DNA from: PALSA-1353 sp050014015
GTDB taxonomy: Bacteria > Planctomycetota > Phycisphaerae > Tepidisphaerales > Tepidisphaeraceae
Direction: 5' to 3'
Assembly (NCBI GenBank): GCA_050014015.1
Contig: JBEKEC010000026.1
Coordinates: 31,557 to 95,556, forward strand
Length of the DNA: 64,000 bases
Each line of letters opens with the position of its first letter. The first letter of the stretch is position 1. The position numbers and the translations under genes are program-made. Positions 1 through 8,477 of this stretch are shown here, piece after piece. Under the pieces are notes generated by a model. It was given only the letters and a program-made list of their open reading frames with translations, made no database searches and was not told where the DNA came from.

Positions 1-468
1 CAGTTCGGCCAGGGCGGTGACGAGGCTCTGGCGGTCGTAATCGCTCAGATCGGCCATGCGGGCCAGGCCCGATGCGCCTCCGATGAGCCGAAATCCGCCG
101 GGGCCGTCCACCATGACATCCGCCAGTTCGCGCTTGCGCGCGATGACGTGGGAGAGATTGGACGGCAGATCGATGTTGCATAGCACGTCGGCGTTGGCCA
201 GGCCGAGGTCGGCGTCCATGAGCACGACGCGCTTGCCGGCCGACGCCAGCTTGATCGCCAGATTCACGGCGATGTTGCTCTTGCCGACGCCGCCCTTGCC
301 GCTGGTGACGGCGATGACGGTGGCGCGGGCAAGCCCGTCGCCCGCGAGGGCAAGCCCCTCGCCGGCGAGGGCCAGCCCTTTGCCGGCGAGAGCAAGCCCT
401 TCGCCGGCGCGGCTGGTTTGTCGTGCGATTCGCCGCAGTTGCGTTGCCTGGTCGATCATGACGGACAT
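1..468 (-). CDS. flhG: FlhG (MinD-like flagellar number regulator), C-terminus cut by window edge
   Basis: MinD/ParA-family ATPase that controls flagellar number with FlhF. Translation from the ATG at 468 gives MSVMIDQATQLRRIARQ, which contains the DQAxxLR-type helix known in FlhG to stimulate FlhF GTPase. The deviant Walker A SGKGGVGKSN follows at residues 56-65, then MDADLGLAN. Residues 22-49 are four copies of a 7-residue G[E/K/D]GLALA repeat encoded by 21-bp tandem repeats, which is not a normal part of the family. An AAGGAAA Shine-Dalgarno lies just upstream, and flhF ends 20 bp before. The reading frame stays open to base 1, so only the first 156 residues are visible. Confidence 0.93.
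   Translation of the reverse strand, partial: MSVMIDQATQLRRIARQTSRAGEGLALAGKGLALAGEGLALAGDGLARATVIAVTSGKGGVGKSNIAVNLAIKLASAGKRVVLMDADLGLANADVLCNIDLPSNLSHVIARKRELADVMVDGPGGFRLIGGASGLARMADLSDYDRQSLVTALAEL
322..405 (-). repeat. 4 x 21-bp in-frame tandem repeat inside flhG
   Basis: Four 21-bp units encode GEGLALA, GKGLALA, GEGLALA and GDGLARA back to back. The units differ by only a few bases. Because 21 is divisible by 3, gain or loss of units would change only the length of the linker between the DQAxxLR helix and the ATPase domain. Confidence 0.9.
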
Positions 469-488
469 GGGAGTTTCCTTGTTCTTTC

Positions 489-1685
489 TTATTGCCTGTT
501 TTGGCGAATCAGTTGCTGGTCCGGCCCGGCCAGAATCAGCTGGGCTAGGCGTCTGGGCTGGCCGACCTCGATGTCGTCCGGCACGTCCTGGCCGGTGGTG
601 ACGTAGGACAGGCCCTTTTTGACTTTGTGGACGACGTTCAGGACCACGCCGACGTGAGCCGCCTCGTCGAGCTTGGTGAAGATGATCTTGTCCACGCGCA
701 CCTCGCCGAAGCGGGCGATCGCCAGTTCGACGCACTGCTGGCTGGCGGTTGTGGAGAGGACCAGGTGGACCTCGTCAGGCTTGGCGGCGGCGAGAAGGCC
801 TTTGAGCTCGCTGAGCTTCAGCGCGTCGTTGGGGCTTCGACCGGCGGTGTCGATGAGGATGAATTCGCAGTCGTCCATGGACCGCAAGGCGGCGGACAAA
901 TCCTCGGCCGTGCCGACCACCGCCAGCGGCGAGCCGATGATGTCGGCGTATTTTTTCAGTTGATCGATGGCGGCGATGCGATAGGTGTCCAGGGTCACCA
1001 GGCCGACGCGGCGCTTCTCGCGGAGCTTGAGGTTGGCGGCGAGCTTGGCGATGGTGGTCGTTTTCCCCACGCCGGTGGGCCCGATCAGTGCCACGACGTG
1101 CGGGCCGGTGGACTTGGTGCGCACGATCGGCCCGGACGACGGGAGATGCCGCTCGATTTGCTCGGCGATTTTCTGCCTGACGAAATCCGCCTGCCTGGCA
1201 TGCTCCGGGCGAATTTGCCGCTGGATGGTCTTAATCATCTCCGCGGCCAGTTCCTCCGCCACCTGGTTCTCGATGAGCTGCGAATAATATTCAAAAAGCT
1301 CCTCGGGAATTTGCGGGCACCTGGCACGGTTGGCATGAACGACCAGTTCCTGCACCATGGTCTTCAAGCCGGTGACTTCCTGGAACAGCCCGGCCATGAC
1401 GATGTTCTGTCCGGCGGGGCTTTCGAGAAGTTGACGGCGCGCATCGGGCTGGGGCTTGATCGTCGTCGGCGCCGGGCGGGCGGCCGGAATCGGCCGCGCG
1501 CCGCTCGCCGCAACACGCACGCCCCGGCCGGCGGTGATCTCGAAGACCTCCTTGCGGCGCAGCCCCAGCCATCGGTTCTTTACGAAGCTCCGCGTGTGCA
1601 GGATGACCGCCTGCGGGCCGAGTTCATGTTTCACCTCGGCCAACGCCGCGCTCATGGTGCCGGCTTGAAATGTCCTGTAGTCCAT
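489..1685 (-). CDS. flhF: FlhF, SRP-type GTPase for flagellar placement
   Basis: SIMIBI-class GTPase related to Ffh/FtsY that positions the flagellum and is activated by FlhG. The N-terminus MDYRTFQAGTMSAALAEVK and the HTRSF segment are typical of FlhF B domains. The GTPase domain shows G1 GPTGVGKTT at residues 202-210, DTYR at 233-236, DTAGRS at 279-284 and TKLDE near 337-341. Its length of 398 aa is normal. It lies between flhA (64 bp upstream) and flhG (20 bp downstream) on the same strand, the usual order for this export/placement module. Confidence 0.96.
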   Translation of the reverse strand: MDYRTFQAGTMSAALAEVKHELGPQAVILHTRSFVKNRWLGLRRKEVFEITAGRGVRVAASGARPIPAARPAPTTIKPQPDARRQLLESPAGQNIVMAGLFQEVTGLKTMVQELVVHANRARCPQIPEELFEYYSQLIENQVAEELAAEMIKTIQRQIRPEHARQADFVRQKIAEQIERHLPSSGPIVRTKSTGPHVVALIGPTGVGKTTTIAKLAANLKLREKRRVGLVTLDTYRIAAIDQLKKYADIIGSPLAVVGTAEDLSAALRSMDDCEFILIDTAGRSPNDALKLSELKGLLAAAKPDEVHLVLSTTASQQCVELAIARFGEVRVDKIIFTKLDEAAHVGVVLNVVHKVKKGLSYVTTGQDVPDDIEVGQPRRLAQLILAGPDQQLIRQNRQ

Positions 1686-1749
1686 GACGTTGCACCTTCA
1701 AGGTTCCGAAAACCGCAGTGGCGCGGACATGCCGCGCCAAACATTTGCG

Positions 1750-3855
1750 TCAACCATTCACTCCCACCAGTGCGACGGCTTCGACCGTCGCTTCGGGCAC
1801 GATTTCGTTGTAACCCAGCACGGCCAATTGGGGCGCGCTGTTTTCGATCATTCGCCGCAGGGCGCCGCGAATCTGCGGCCCGCACAACAGGACGGCCGAG
1901 CGGCCGGCCTGCGTCAGCTCCGCGGTCTTGGCGACGATGTGGTGCACGATCTGCTGCGCCGTCTGCGGCGCCAGCGTGTTGTTGGTGCCGCGTTCGCTGC
2001 GCTCCAGGTGGCTGTTGATCAACTCCTCCAGGGCGGGGTCGAGCGTGAGGCACCACAACTTGTCGCGCTCGTCCACGTATTGCTTGCAGATCGTCCGGGC
2101 CAGCGAATGGCGGACGTATTCGCTGAGAACCTCCACGTCCTTCGTCCGGGTGACATAATCGCTGAGCGTCTCGAGGATCGTCTCCAGATCGCGCACCGGC
2201 ACGCGCTCGCGCAGCAGGTTCTGCATCACCTTCTGCAATTCGCCCGGCTTGACCAGCGTGGGGATCACTTCCTCGATCAGGGCGGGGACGCGAATTTTGA
2301 GATTGTCCAGCAGGTTCTTGACCGCCTGGCGCGACAGCAGTTCGTGGGCGTGGCCCTTGATCGTCTCGGTGAGGTGGGTGGCGATGACGGCGGTGGCCTC
2401 GACGACGGTGTAGTTGTGCAGCTCCGCCTGCTGCCGTTGCGATTCCGTGATCCAGTACGCCGGCAACCCGAACGCCGGCTCGATGGTCTGCGTGGCGCCG
2501 ACGAGCGGCCCCGTGGTCGCGCCGTTGTCCATCGCCAAGAACTGCTCCGGATACGCCACGCCCTTGCCGACGATCTGGCCCTTGATGCGGACGACGTAAT
2601 CGTTGGCGCCGAGCTGAATGTTGTCGCGGATGCGAACGGGGGGAACGATGATTCCCAGGTCCAGGGCGACCTGGCGGCGGATCATGCTCACGCGGTCCAG
2701 CAGGTCCCCGCCCTTGGAGGCGTCCACCAGCTTCACCAGCCCGTACCCGACTTCCAGCTCCATCGTGTCGAGATCGAGGAACTTTTCGACCTTTTCCGGA
2801 TCCCTTTTGGAGGCTTTTTCCTTTTCACCGGCGGCGATGACGCGGGCGGCCTTGCTGCGGCCCCGCGAGATCGTCGCCGCCAGCGCGCCGCAGCAGCATC
2901 CCAAGATCATCAGCGGAAACTTCGGCAATCCGGTGAACATCATCAACGCGATGAACACGCAGGCGACCAACAGGGCCTTGGGCTTGGCGAAAAGCTGGTT
3001 GAGGACTTCATCGCCCAGATTGGTCTTGCTGCTGGTGCGGGTGACGATCAAACCGGCGGCAAGCGAAACGATGAACGCGGGGATCTGGCTGGCCAGACCG
3101 TCGCCGATGCTCAGCTTCGTGTACAGGGACAGGCAATCCAGCAGGTTCCAACCATGCTCGAACATCCCAACGTAGAGTCCGCCGAGAACGTTGACGAAGG
3201 TGATGATGATGCCGGCGACGGCGTCGCCGCGGACGAATTTGCTGGCGCCATCCATGGCGCCGTAGAAGTCCGCCTCCTGGGAAATGTCGCTGCGCCGTTT
3301 GCGGGCCTCGGCCTCGTTGATGATGCCGGCGTTGAGATCGGCGTCGATCGCCATCTGTTTGCCGGGCATCGCATCCAAGGTGAATCGAGCGGCGACTTCC
3401 GAAATGCGGGTGGCGCCCTTGGTGATCACCGCGAACTGAATCACCCCGATGATGATGAAGATGATGACCCCGACGGCCAGGGAGCCCTTGGTGACGAAAT
3501 CGGCGAAGGTGTAGATCACTTCGCCGGCGCTGGTGAGGGCCGTGGTGGTATTTGCCGCGCGGTCGCCCGCCGTAAGAATCAGCCGCACGGTGGCGACGTT
3601 GAGCACCAGGCGGAAGAGCGTCAACGCCAGCAGCAGCGATGGAAACACCGACAATTCCAGGGCGCTGGAGACGTAGATCGTGGTGACCAGCACGATGATC
3701 GACAGCGTGATGTTGAAGCAGAGGAGAATGTCCAGGACCGGGGGCGGCAGCGGGATGAGGATGACCAGCACCAGGCTGATGAACCCGATCGGGAAGATCA
3801 TCGCGCGGTTGTCGCGGAGCTTGAGGAACAGAGGATGAGCTGGAATCGCGGCCAT
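1750..3855 (-). CDS. flhA: FlhA, flagellar type III export gate protein
   Basis: Major inner-membrane component of the flagellar export gate. The 701-aa length is normal. The N-terminal half holds about eight hydrophobic segments, beginning MIFPIGFISLVLVILIPLPP, and the conserved FHIPEP-family loop with RISEVAARFTLDAMPGKQMA followed by DADLNAG. The C-terminal half is the cytosolic platform that docks substrate-chaperone complexes. It starts 4 bp after the flhB stop, so the two are probably translationally coupled. Confidence 0.97.
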   Translation of the reverse strand: MAAIPAHPLFLKLRDNRAMIFPIGFISLVLVILIPLPPPVLDILLCFNITLSIIVLVTTIYVSSALELSVFPSLLLALTLFRLVLNVATVRLILTAGDRAANTTTALTSAGEVIYTFADFVTKGSLAVGVIIFIIIGVIQFAVITKGATRISEVAARFTLDAMPGKQMAIDADLNAGIINEAEARKRRSDISQEADFYGAMDGASKFVRGDAVAGIIITFVNVLGGLYVGMFEHGWNLLDCLSLYTKLSIGDGLASQIPAFIVSLAAGLIVTRTSSKTNLGDEVLNQLFAKPKALLVACVFIALMMFTGLPKFPLMILGCCCGALAATISRGRSKAARVIAAGEKEKASKRDPEKVEKFLDLDTMELEVGYGLVKLVDASKGGDLLDRVSMIRRQVALDLGIIVPPVRIRDNIQLGANDYVVRIKGQIVGKGVAYPEQFLAMDNGATTGPLVGATQTIEPAFGLPAYWITESQRQQAELHNYTVVEATAVIATHLTETIKGHAHELLSRQAVKNLLDNLKIRVPALIEEVIPTLVKPGELQKVMQNLLRERVPVRDLETILETLSDYVTRTKDVEVLSEYVRHSLARTICKQYVDERDKLWCLTLDPALEELINSHLERSERGTNNTLAPQTAQQIVHHIVAKTAELTQAGRSAVLLCGPQIRGALRRMIENSAPQLAVLGYNEIVPEATVEAVALVGVNG

Positions 3856-3859
3856 CTGA

Positions 3860-4978
3860 TTAATATGCCGAACCCGCGGCGCTCGGCGCCGCGGCGGCGT
3901 TGCCCACCGCCGTTAAGTGTTTTCCGGTCAGTTCGTACACGTACGCCAGGATCTCGGCGACCGCGGCGTAGAATTCCTCGGGGATTTCCTGGCCGACGTC
4001 GACCATGCGATAAATGGCCCGGGCCAGCGGCGGGCGCTCGATGACGGGGACGCCGGCCTCCGCCGCCAGCAGGCGGATGCGCTGGGCCATGTAATCGACG
4101 CCCTTGGCGACGACCTTGGGGGCGCGCATTTTCGTCTGGTCATATTGCAGCGCGATGGCGTAGTGCGTCGGATTGGTGACCACCACGTCCGCCTTGGGAA
4201 CGTCCTTCTTGAGCCTTTGCATCGCGCGTTGGACGGCGATCTGGCGGCGGCGCTGCTTCATCATCGGATCGCCTTCCATGCTGCGCATTTCGTCCTTCAC
4301 CTCCGACTTGGTCATCCGCAGATTCCGCTCGACGCGGAAACGCTGCAAGAGGTAATCGATGATCGCCAGGATCAGCAGCAGCACGCCGACGCGGATGCCG
4401 ATGGAAAAAATCATGTCCGCGGCGAACGCGAAAAGCTGGAGATGCGAAAGCCGCTGGACGGCGATGATCTGTCCGAGCCTGCCCCCGACGGCCGACCAGG
4501 CGACCAAACTGACCAGCCCGACCTTGAGCAGGTTCAGAAGCAACTGGAACCCGCCCTGCCCGAACCCGAAAATCTTGTTGAGTCCGCGAACCGGGTTGAG
4601 GGCAGCGAAATTGATCGCCAGCCGTTGCGGGCTGAAATTGAATCCGACCTGCGCGAGGTTGGCGACGATAACAATGAACATCGCCCCGCCGAGCAGCGGC
4701 GCCAGCGCGATGCCGACCGCGTTGAGGCTGTGCATGATTTGCTCGCCGATGCGGTGCGTGCCGAAATCCGACATCGAGGATCCGGAGAGCATTTGGGCGA
4801 CGATGTCGCGAAGGGCGGACATGACGCGCGGTCCGAACCATTTCATGAGCATCAGGCCGCCCAAAAGCAAAACGGAGCTGGTCAGGTCGTGGCTGCGCGC
4901 GATGTTGCCCTGCTGGCGGGCTTCGGTGCGCCGCTTCGGGGTCGGGGCTTCGGTCTTGTCGCTGGCGGATTCTGCCAT
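3860..4978 (-). CDS. flhB: FlhB, export-gate substrate-specificity switch
   Basis: Inner-membrane export apparatus protein that autocleaves to switch from rod/hook to filament substrates. The N-terminus carries the charged KTEAPTPKRRTEARQQGNIA segment, four hydrophobic segments follow, and the cytosolic domain contains the autocleavage motif NPTH at residues 269-272. The 372-aa length is normal. The C-terminal tail (SAAGSAY) is Ala/Gly-rich and probably dispensable. The gene lies 15 bp after fliR. Confidence 0.97.
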   Translation of the reverse strand: MAESASDKTEAPTPKRRTEARQQGNIARSHDLTSSVLLLGGLMLMKWFGPRVMSALRDIVAQMLSGSSMSDFGTHRIGEQIMHSLNAVGIALAPLLGGAMFIVIVANLAQVGFNFSPQRLAINFAALNPVRGLNKIFGFGQGGFQLLLNLLKVGLVSLVAWSAVGGRLGQIIAVQRLSHLQLFAFAADMIFSIGIRVGVLLLILAIIDYLLQRFRVERNLRMTKSEVKDEMRSMEGDPMMKQRRRQIAVQRAMQRLKKDVPKADVVVTNPTHYAIALQYDQTKMRAPKVVAKGVDYMAQRIRLLAAEAGVPVIERPPLARAIYRMVDVGQEIPEEFYAAVAEILAYVYELTGKHLTAVGNAAAAPSAAGSAY

Positions 4979-4993
4979 GGCTGAACCTGACTC

Positions 4994-5761
4994 CTATCGC
5001 CCGGAATAAAGTTGCCAGGCGAGCTTCACCTGGCTCAAAAGGTTGAGGCGGATAATCGAGCTGGTCAGACCCAATCCCACGATCAGGACCAACATTCCAA
5101 CCAGCGCCCGCACGGAAATGCCGGCGGTCATGATGTTCAATTGCGGAACGGTTTTCCCGACGAATCCCAGCACCAGATCGACGATCAGCATCGTGACCAG
5201 CATGGGGGCGGCCAGTTGCATCGCCAGCACCATCGCGCCCTGAAATACGGCGACGATGGTGTCCAGCAGCGGCTGATTGATCGAGACGGTGAGCAGCGGC
5301 AAGGCGGCGAAGCTGTCGAACACGCCTTTGACCAGGGCCATGTGCCCGCCGATGGACAGAAAGATGAGCAGGGTGAGGAAGAAGTAGAGATCGCCGACGA
5401 CCGTTCCCCCGCCGCCGTATTGGGGGTTGAGCGTCTGGCCGAGGTTGAGGCCCATCTGCTGTCCGATCATTTCACCGGCCCATTGGGCGGCGACGAAGAT
5501 GAGGCTAAGGATGAGTCCGATGGCCGCGCCGAAAATGATCTCACCCGCGATGGCCAGGGCGAGTTCCCACGCGGACTGGGGGATGGCGACCCGGAGGACA
5601 AGCGTCGGGGCAATCGACGCCGCCAGCACGCAGGCCATCATCGCCTTGATCCGCTTGGGGATCTGCTGGCTGCCGAGCAGCGGCGCCCAAATCATCATGC
5701 CGGCGATGCGAAACAGCACCAGCACGTAAACGGGAATGAAATTAATCGCTGCTTGCAACAT
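4994..5761 (-). CDS. fliR: FliR, export gate membrane protein
   Basis: Polytopic inner-membrane protein that forms the export channel with FliP and FliQ. The 255-aa product is hydrophobic with about six membrane segments, and contains GEIIFGAAIGLILSLIF and GQQMGLNLGQTLNPQ, typical of FliR. It starts 9 bp after fliQ in the canonical fliP-fliQ-fliR-flhB-flhA order. Confidence 0.95.
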   Translation of the reverse strand: MLQAAINFIPVYVLVLFRIAGMMIWAPLLGSQQIPKRIKAMMACVLAASIAPTLVLRVAIPQSAWELALAIAGEIIFGAAIGLILSLIFVAAQWAGEMIGQQMGLNLGQTLNPQYGGGGTVVGDLYFFLTLLIFLSIGGHMALVKGVFDSFAALPLLTVSINQPLLDTIVAVFQGAMVLAMQLAAPMLVTMLIVDLVLGFVGKTVPQLNIMTAGISVRALVGMLVLIVGLGLTSSIIRLNLLSQVKLAWQLYSGR

Positions 5762-5770
5762 GATAAGGCA

Positions 5771-6034
5771 TCACCGAACGTGACCGTTTGTGAACATGTC
5801 GAACGCGTACTGCACGAGGCGATGGCTCATCCAGGGCATGAGCGTGATCGCCGCGACGACCATGGAGACGATCTTGGGAATGAACGTGAGCGTTTGCTCC
5901 TGAATCTGCGTCAGCGCCTGGAGAAGCGAGACGATGATGCCGACCACCAGCCCGATGACCAGCATCGGCGCGGAAATCACCATCGCGAGCAAAAGCGTAT
6001 TGCGGATCAATTCCGAGGCTTGTTCCGGAGACAT
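5771..6034 (-). CDS. fliQ: FliQ, small export gate membrane protein
   Basis: Two-helix inner-membrane protein of the FliPQR export channel. I chose the ATG at 6034 (MSPEQASELIRNTLLLAM), which gives the normal family length of 87 aa. An in-frame upstream start at 6088 would add 18 non-conserved residues. The segment LVGIIVSLLQALTQIQEQTL matches the conserved FliQ core. Confidence 0.94.
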   Translation of the reverse strand: MSPEQASELIRNTLLLAMVISAPMLVIGLVVGIIVSLLQALTQIQEQTLTFIPKIVSMVVAAITLMPWMSHRLVQYAFDMFTNGHVR

Positions 6035-6088
6035 GCACACCCGTCCTTGAGCGTCACTTCGCCCATCCATGGGCCAACTAACAACCAA

Positions 6089-6916
6089 CTACATCACAAA
6101 ACTACCCATCAGGCTGGCGGTAATCAAGTGCCAGCCGTCGACCAATACAAACAGCAGCAACTTAAACGGCAACGAAATCAACACCGGAGGCAGCATCATC
6201 ATCCCCATGCTCACGAGGACCGACGAGATCACCATGTCGATGATGACGAACGGAAGATAGACGCGAAAACCCAGGAGAAACGCGGTCTTCAGCTCGCTGA
6301 GCATGAACGCCGGAATGAGCGTCATGGTGCCGACGTCGCCGAAGTGTTTGGCTCGCGGCTGATGCGCGAACTCCATGAACAAGTCCACGTCCGATTCGTT
6401 ATGGCTTCGTATGATTTGGTTGATCATGAAGCTGCGCACGGGCGTCTGGGCTTCGGCAAGCGCGTCGGTTTGGGAGATTTTCCCGTTCAAATACGGCTGA
6501 AGGGCGCGATCGTTCACGCGCTGCCAGGTCGGCGCCATGATCAGAAACGTCATGAACATCGCCAGCCCAACCAGGATTTGATTGGGGGGAAGCTGCTGCG
6601 TCCCCATCGCCTGGCGCAGAAGCGCAAAGACGATGATGATGCGCGTGAAGCTGGTCATCATCAGCAAAATCGCCGGCGCCAGCGAAAGCACGGTCAGCAG
6701 GACGATGATCTGCATCGCCGCCGAGAAATTCTCACGCTTGGACAGATCGGGAATCTGATGCGCGACCGCGGAAAGGGGATTGTCGGGATTAACCGCCGCC
6801 GGTGACGCAGCCGCGGCGGGAGCTTGATCGGCGCGAGCGATGGCGGGCAAGATCAGAAGGAGAAGAACCGCCCATTTACCCCATACGAACTGATTCACGA
6901 GAGCATCCTTTCTCAT
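6089..6916 (-). CDS. fliP: FliP, export gate membrane protein with signal peptide
   Basis: Core subunit of the flagellar export channel. The N-terminus has a cleavable-type signal sequence (WAVLLLLILPAIARA). The family core follows, with LTVLSLAPAILLMMTSFTRI and MGTQQLPPNQILVGLAMFMT, and GMMMLPPVLISLPFKLLLF near the C-terminus. The 275-aa length is normal. The fliO stop lies 120 bp upstream. That gap contains a small GC-rich inverted repeat but no clear terminator. Confidence 0.96.
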   Translation of the reverse strand: MRKDALVNQFVWGKWAVLLLLILPAIARADQAPAAAASPAAVNPDNPLSAVAHQIPDLSKRENFSAAMQIIVLLTVLSLAPAILLMMTSFTRIIIVFALLRQAMGTQQLPPNQILVGLAMFMTFLIMAPTWQRVNDRALQPYLNGKISQTDALAEAQTPVRSFMINQIIRSHNESDVDLFMEFAHQPRAKHFGDVGTMTLIPAFMLSELKTAFLLGFRVYLPFVIIDMVISSVLVSMGMMMLPPVLISLPFKLLLFVLVDGWHLITASLMGSFVM

Positions 6917-7036
6917 CGTGTCGTAACGCCGCGATTTATAACACGCCGGTCGCCCAAACGGTAGAGGGAAGCGAAGAATCCGGGGATTTTTCTGGAGGTT
7001 TTTTTTGATTTTCGCGCCGGGCCGTGACGGCGCAAA

Positions 7037-7774
7037 TTATGCGCGGCCGATTTGACGCGCCACGTCGCGGACCTTATCGCGTAGCCCGGCCAGTTCTTTT
7101 TGCGTCTCGTCCAGGGATGGATTGGCCGCGCCGATTTCGTTGGAGTTGTCGAACGGCTCGCCCGTGGCCGGCTCCGGCAGGTCGTCGGTGAAGTCCTTGC
7201 GGGCGCGGCCGAAGAGGGATTCGAACCGGCGGGCGGCGGAAATCGATTCATCGCGGGAGCGGGCCAGTATTCCGGCGATTTCGTCGGCGTCGGTGATCTC
7301 ACACAACGGATTGAGGTTCGCCCCCGTGTCTCCCACCAGAACCAGCCGTCTGCCGAATTGAATCACCAGCAGATGTTGCTTTGGCGAGATCGAAGTTCGG
7401 GCCAAAATCTTGACCGCGGAGTTCGCACGCTGGACCGCCGCGCCGGGGAACGCCCGCCTGGCCGCCGCGCGCAGCAGGAATATCAGTGCGACAACCCCCG
7501 CCAACGCCAGGAGCACGCGGGTCACGTCAAACGCACCCGAGCCAGCGGGCTGCGCTTCCGATTTGTCCGCCGCCGGGGCTGAAGGTTCGGGAATAATCGG
7601 GCTGGATTCCAGCGCATCATCCATCGGCGCAGGCGCAATCACGTTCGATTGCCCTCCCCTGGCCGCGGTTACAAGCCAAAGCGATAAGATAGCCGCCGCG
7701 ATCACGCACCAAAGCCCCGCACGTACGTGCGGGGCCGCGCATCCAGGTTTTCCCGCCGGCGAACTGGGCATCAC
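7037..7774 (-). CDS. fliO: FliO-like flagellar biosynthesis protein
   Basis: Small membrane protein that assists assembly of the FliP ring. The 245-aa product has an N-terminal hydrophobic segment (WCVIAAAILSLWLVTAARGG), a low-complexity stretch, and a second hydrophobic segment (VLLALAGVVALIFLLRAAAR). A FliO-type domain then includes VKILARTSISPKQHLLVIQF and VLVGDT. The GTG at 7774 overlaps the fliN TGA by 4 bp; the ATG at 7771 is an equally plausible start. FliO is poorly conserved, so the call rests on topology, the KQHLLVIQFG segment and gene position. Confidence 0.85.
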   Translation of the reverse strand: MMPSSPAGKPGCAAPHVRAGLWCVIAAAILSLWLVTAARGGQSNVIAPAPMDDALESSPIIPEPSAPAADKSEAQPAGSGAFDVTRVLLALAGVVALIFLLRAAARRAFPGAAVQRANSAVKILARTSISPKQHLLVIQFGRRLVLVGDTGANLNPLCEITDADEIAGILARSRDESISAARRFESLFGRARKDFTDDLPEPATGEPFDNSNEIGAANPSLDETQKELAGLRDKVRDVARQIGRA

Positions 7775-8433
7775 ATCGCCTCTTCTTTCGCTCCCGGCAC
7801 GATCTCGTTCACCCGGACGCAGAAATTGTCGTTCAGAACCAGCACTTCGCCGCGGGCCACCAGCCGATCGTTCACGAATACGTCCACCGGATCGCCCGCC
7901 AGTTTGTCCAGTTCCACCACGCTCCCTTCGCTGAGCTTGAGGACCTCATCGACGAGCATTCGGCTGCGGCCAAGCTCGATCTTGACGTTCAACTCGACAT
8001 CGCGGAGCAGGTCGATGCTGGAAACCTGTGCGTCGGCCATGACCTGCTGAAAGCTGGGCAGCTTGAACGCCTCGGCATCGCCGCCGGGCACTTCCGAAGC
8101 GCCGGTCGCCGCATCATCCGAATTCGCCTGCTTGAGGAGTTGTTCGACGGAGAGTGCTTTTCCCTCGGCGGCTTCGGTGCCGTCGGGGCTGTCGAAATTC
8201 GCCTGCTTCAGGAGTGCGTCGATCGCTTCCTCGCTGACCGCCGCGTCCTGGGCCGCGGCCTGGGCCGGGGCGTCGGCGGGCGCGGGCTGGACGGAGGCTT
8301 CAGCCGGCAGCGGCGCGGAGGCTTCGGCCGGCGGCGGCACGGCCGCCTCAGCGGGCGCGGGCGGCGCTGCCGGTTCCGACGGCTGTTGCGGTTGTTGCGC
8401 TGGAGATTCCCCGGGAGGAGGCTGCTCTGCCAT
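7771..8433 (-). CDS. fliN: FliN-type flagellar switch/C-ring protein with FliM-like N-terminal motifs
   Basis: C-ring component. The C-terminal SpoA/FliN domain, about residues 135-215, contains DVELNVKIELGRSRM, VVELDKLAGDPVDVFVNDRL and GEVLVLNDNFCVRV. The first 65 residues are a Pro/Ala/Glu-rich linker. Residues 66-79 (VSEEAIDALLKQAN) resemble the LSQDEIDALL CheY-P-binding peptide of FliM/FliY, and residues 94-104 (LSVEQLLKQAN) are a second weaker copy. At 220 aa it is longer than classical FliN (about 130 aa). fliM is absent from its usual place beside it. A FliY-like role is possible, but no CheC-like domain is visible. Confidence 0.93.
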   Translation of the reverse strand: MAEQPPPGESPAQQPQQPSEPAAPPAPAEAAVPPPAEASAPLPAEASVQPAPADAPAQAAAQDAAVSEEAIDALLKQANFDSPDGTEAAEGKALSVEQLLKQANSDDAATGASEVPGGDAEAFKLPSFQQVMADAQVSSIDLLRDVELNVKIELGRSRMLVDEVLKLSEGSVVELDKLAGDPVDVFVNDRLVARGEVLVLNDNFCVRVNEIVPGAKEEAM

Positions 8434-8477
8434 GGGTCACCATCCTTGGCGATCAGGCGCGGCTCATTGGCGCGCCA

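Noticed and set aside
1684..4044. Long plus-strand frame opposite flhA, and similar long frames opposite fliR-fliP, secA, smc, the FlgI-like gene and the MFS gene
   Set aside because: These are GC-rich antisense shadows. They are full of Arg, His, Asp and Gly with no domain pattern, and the opposite strand in each case encodes an unmistakable conserved protein.
6917..7036. Terminator between fliO and fliP
   Set aside because: A GC-rich stem is present, but on the minus strand it is followed by A residues rather than a T tract, so it does not fit a terminator in the direction of transcription.
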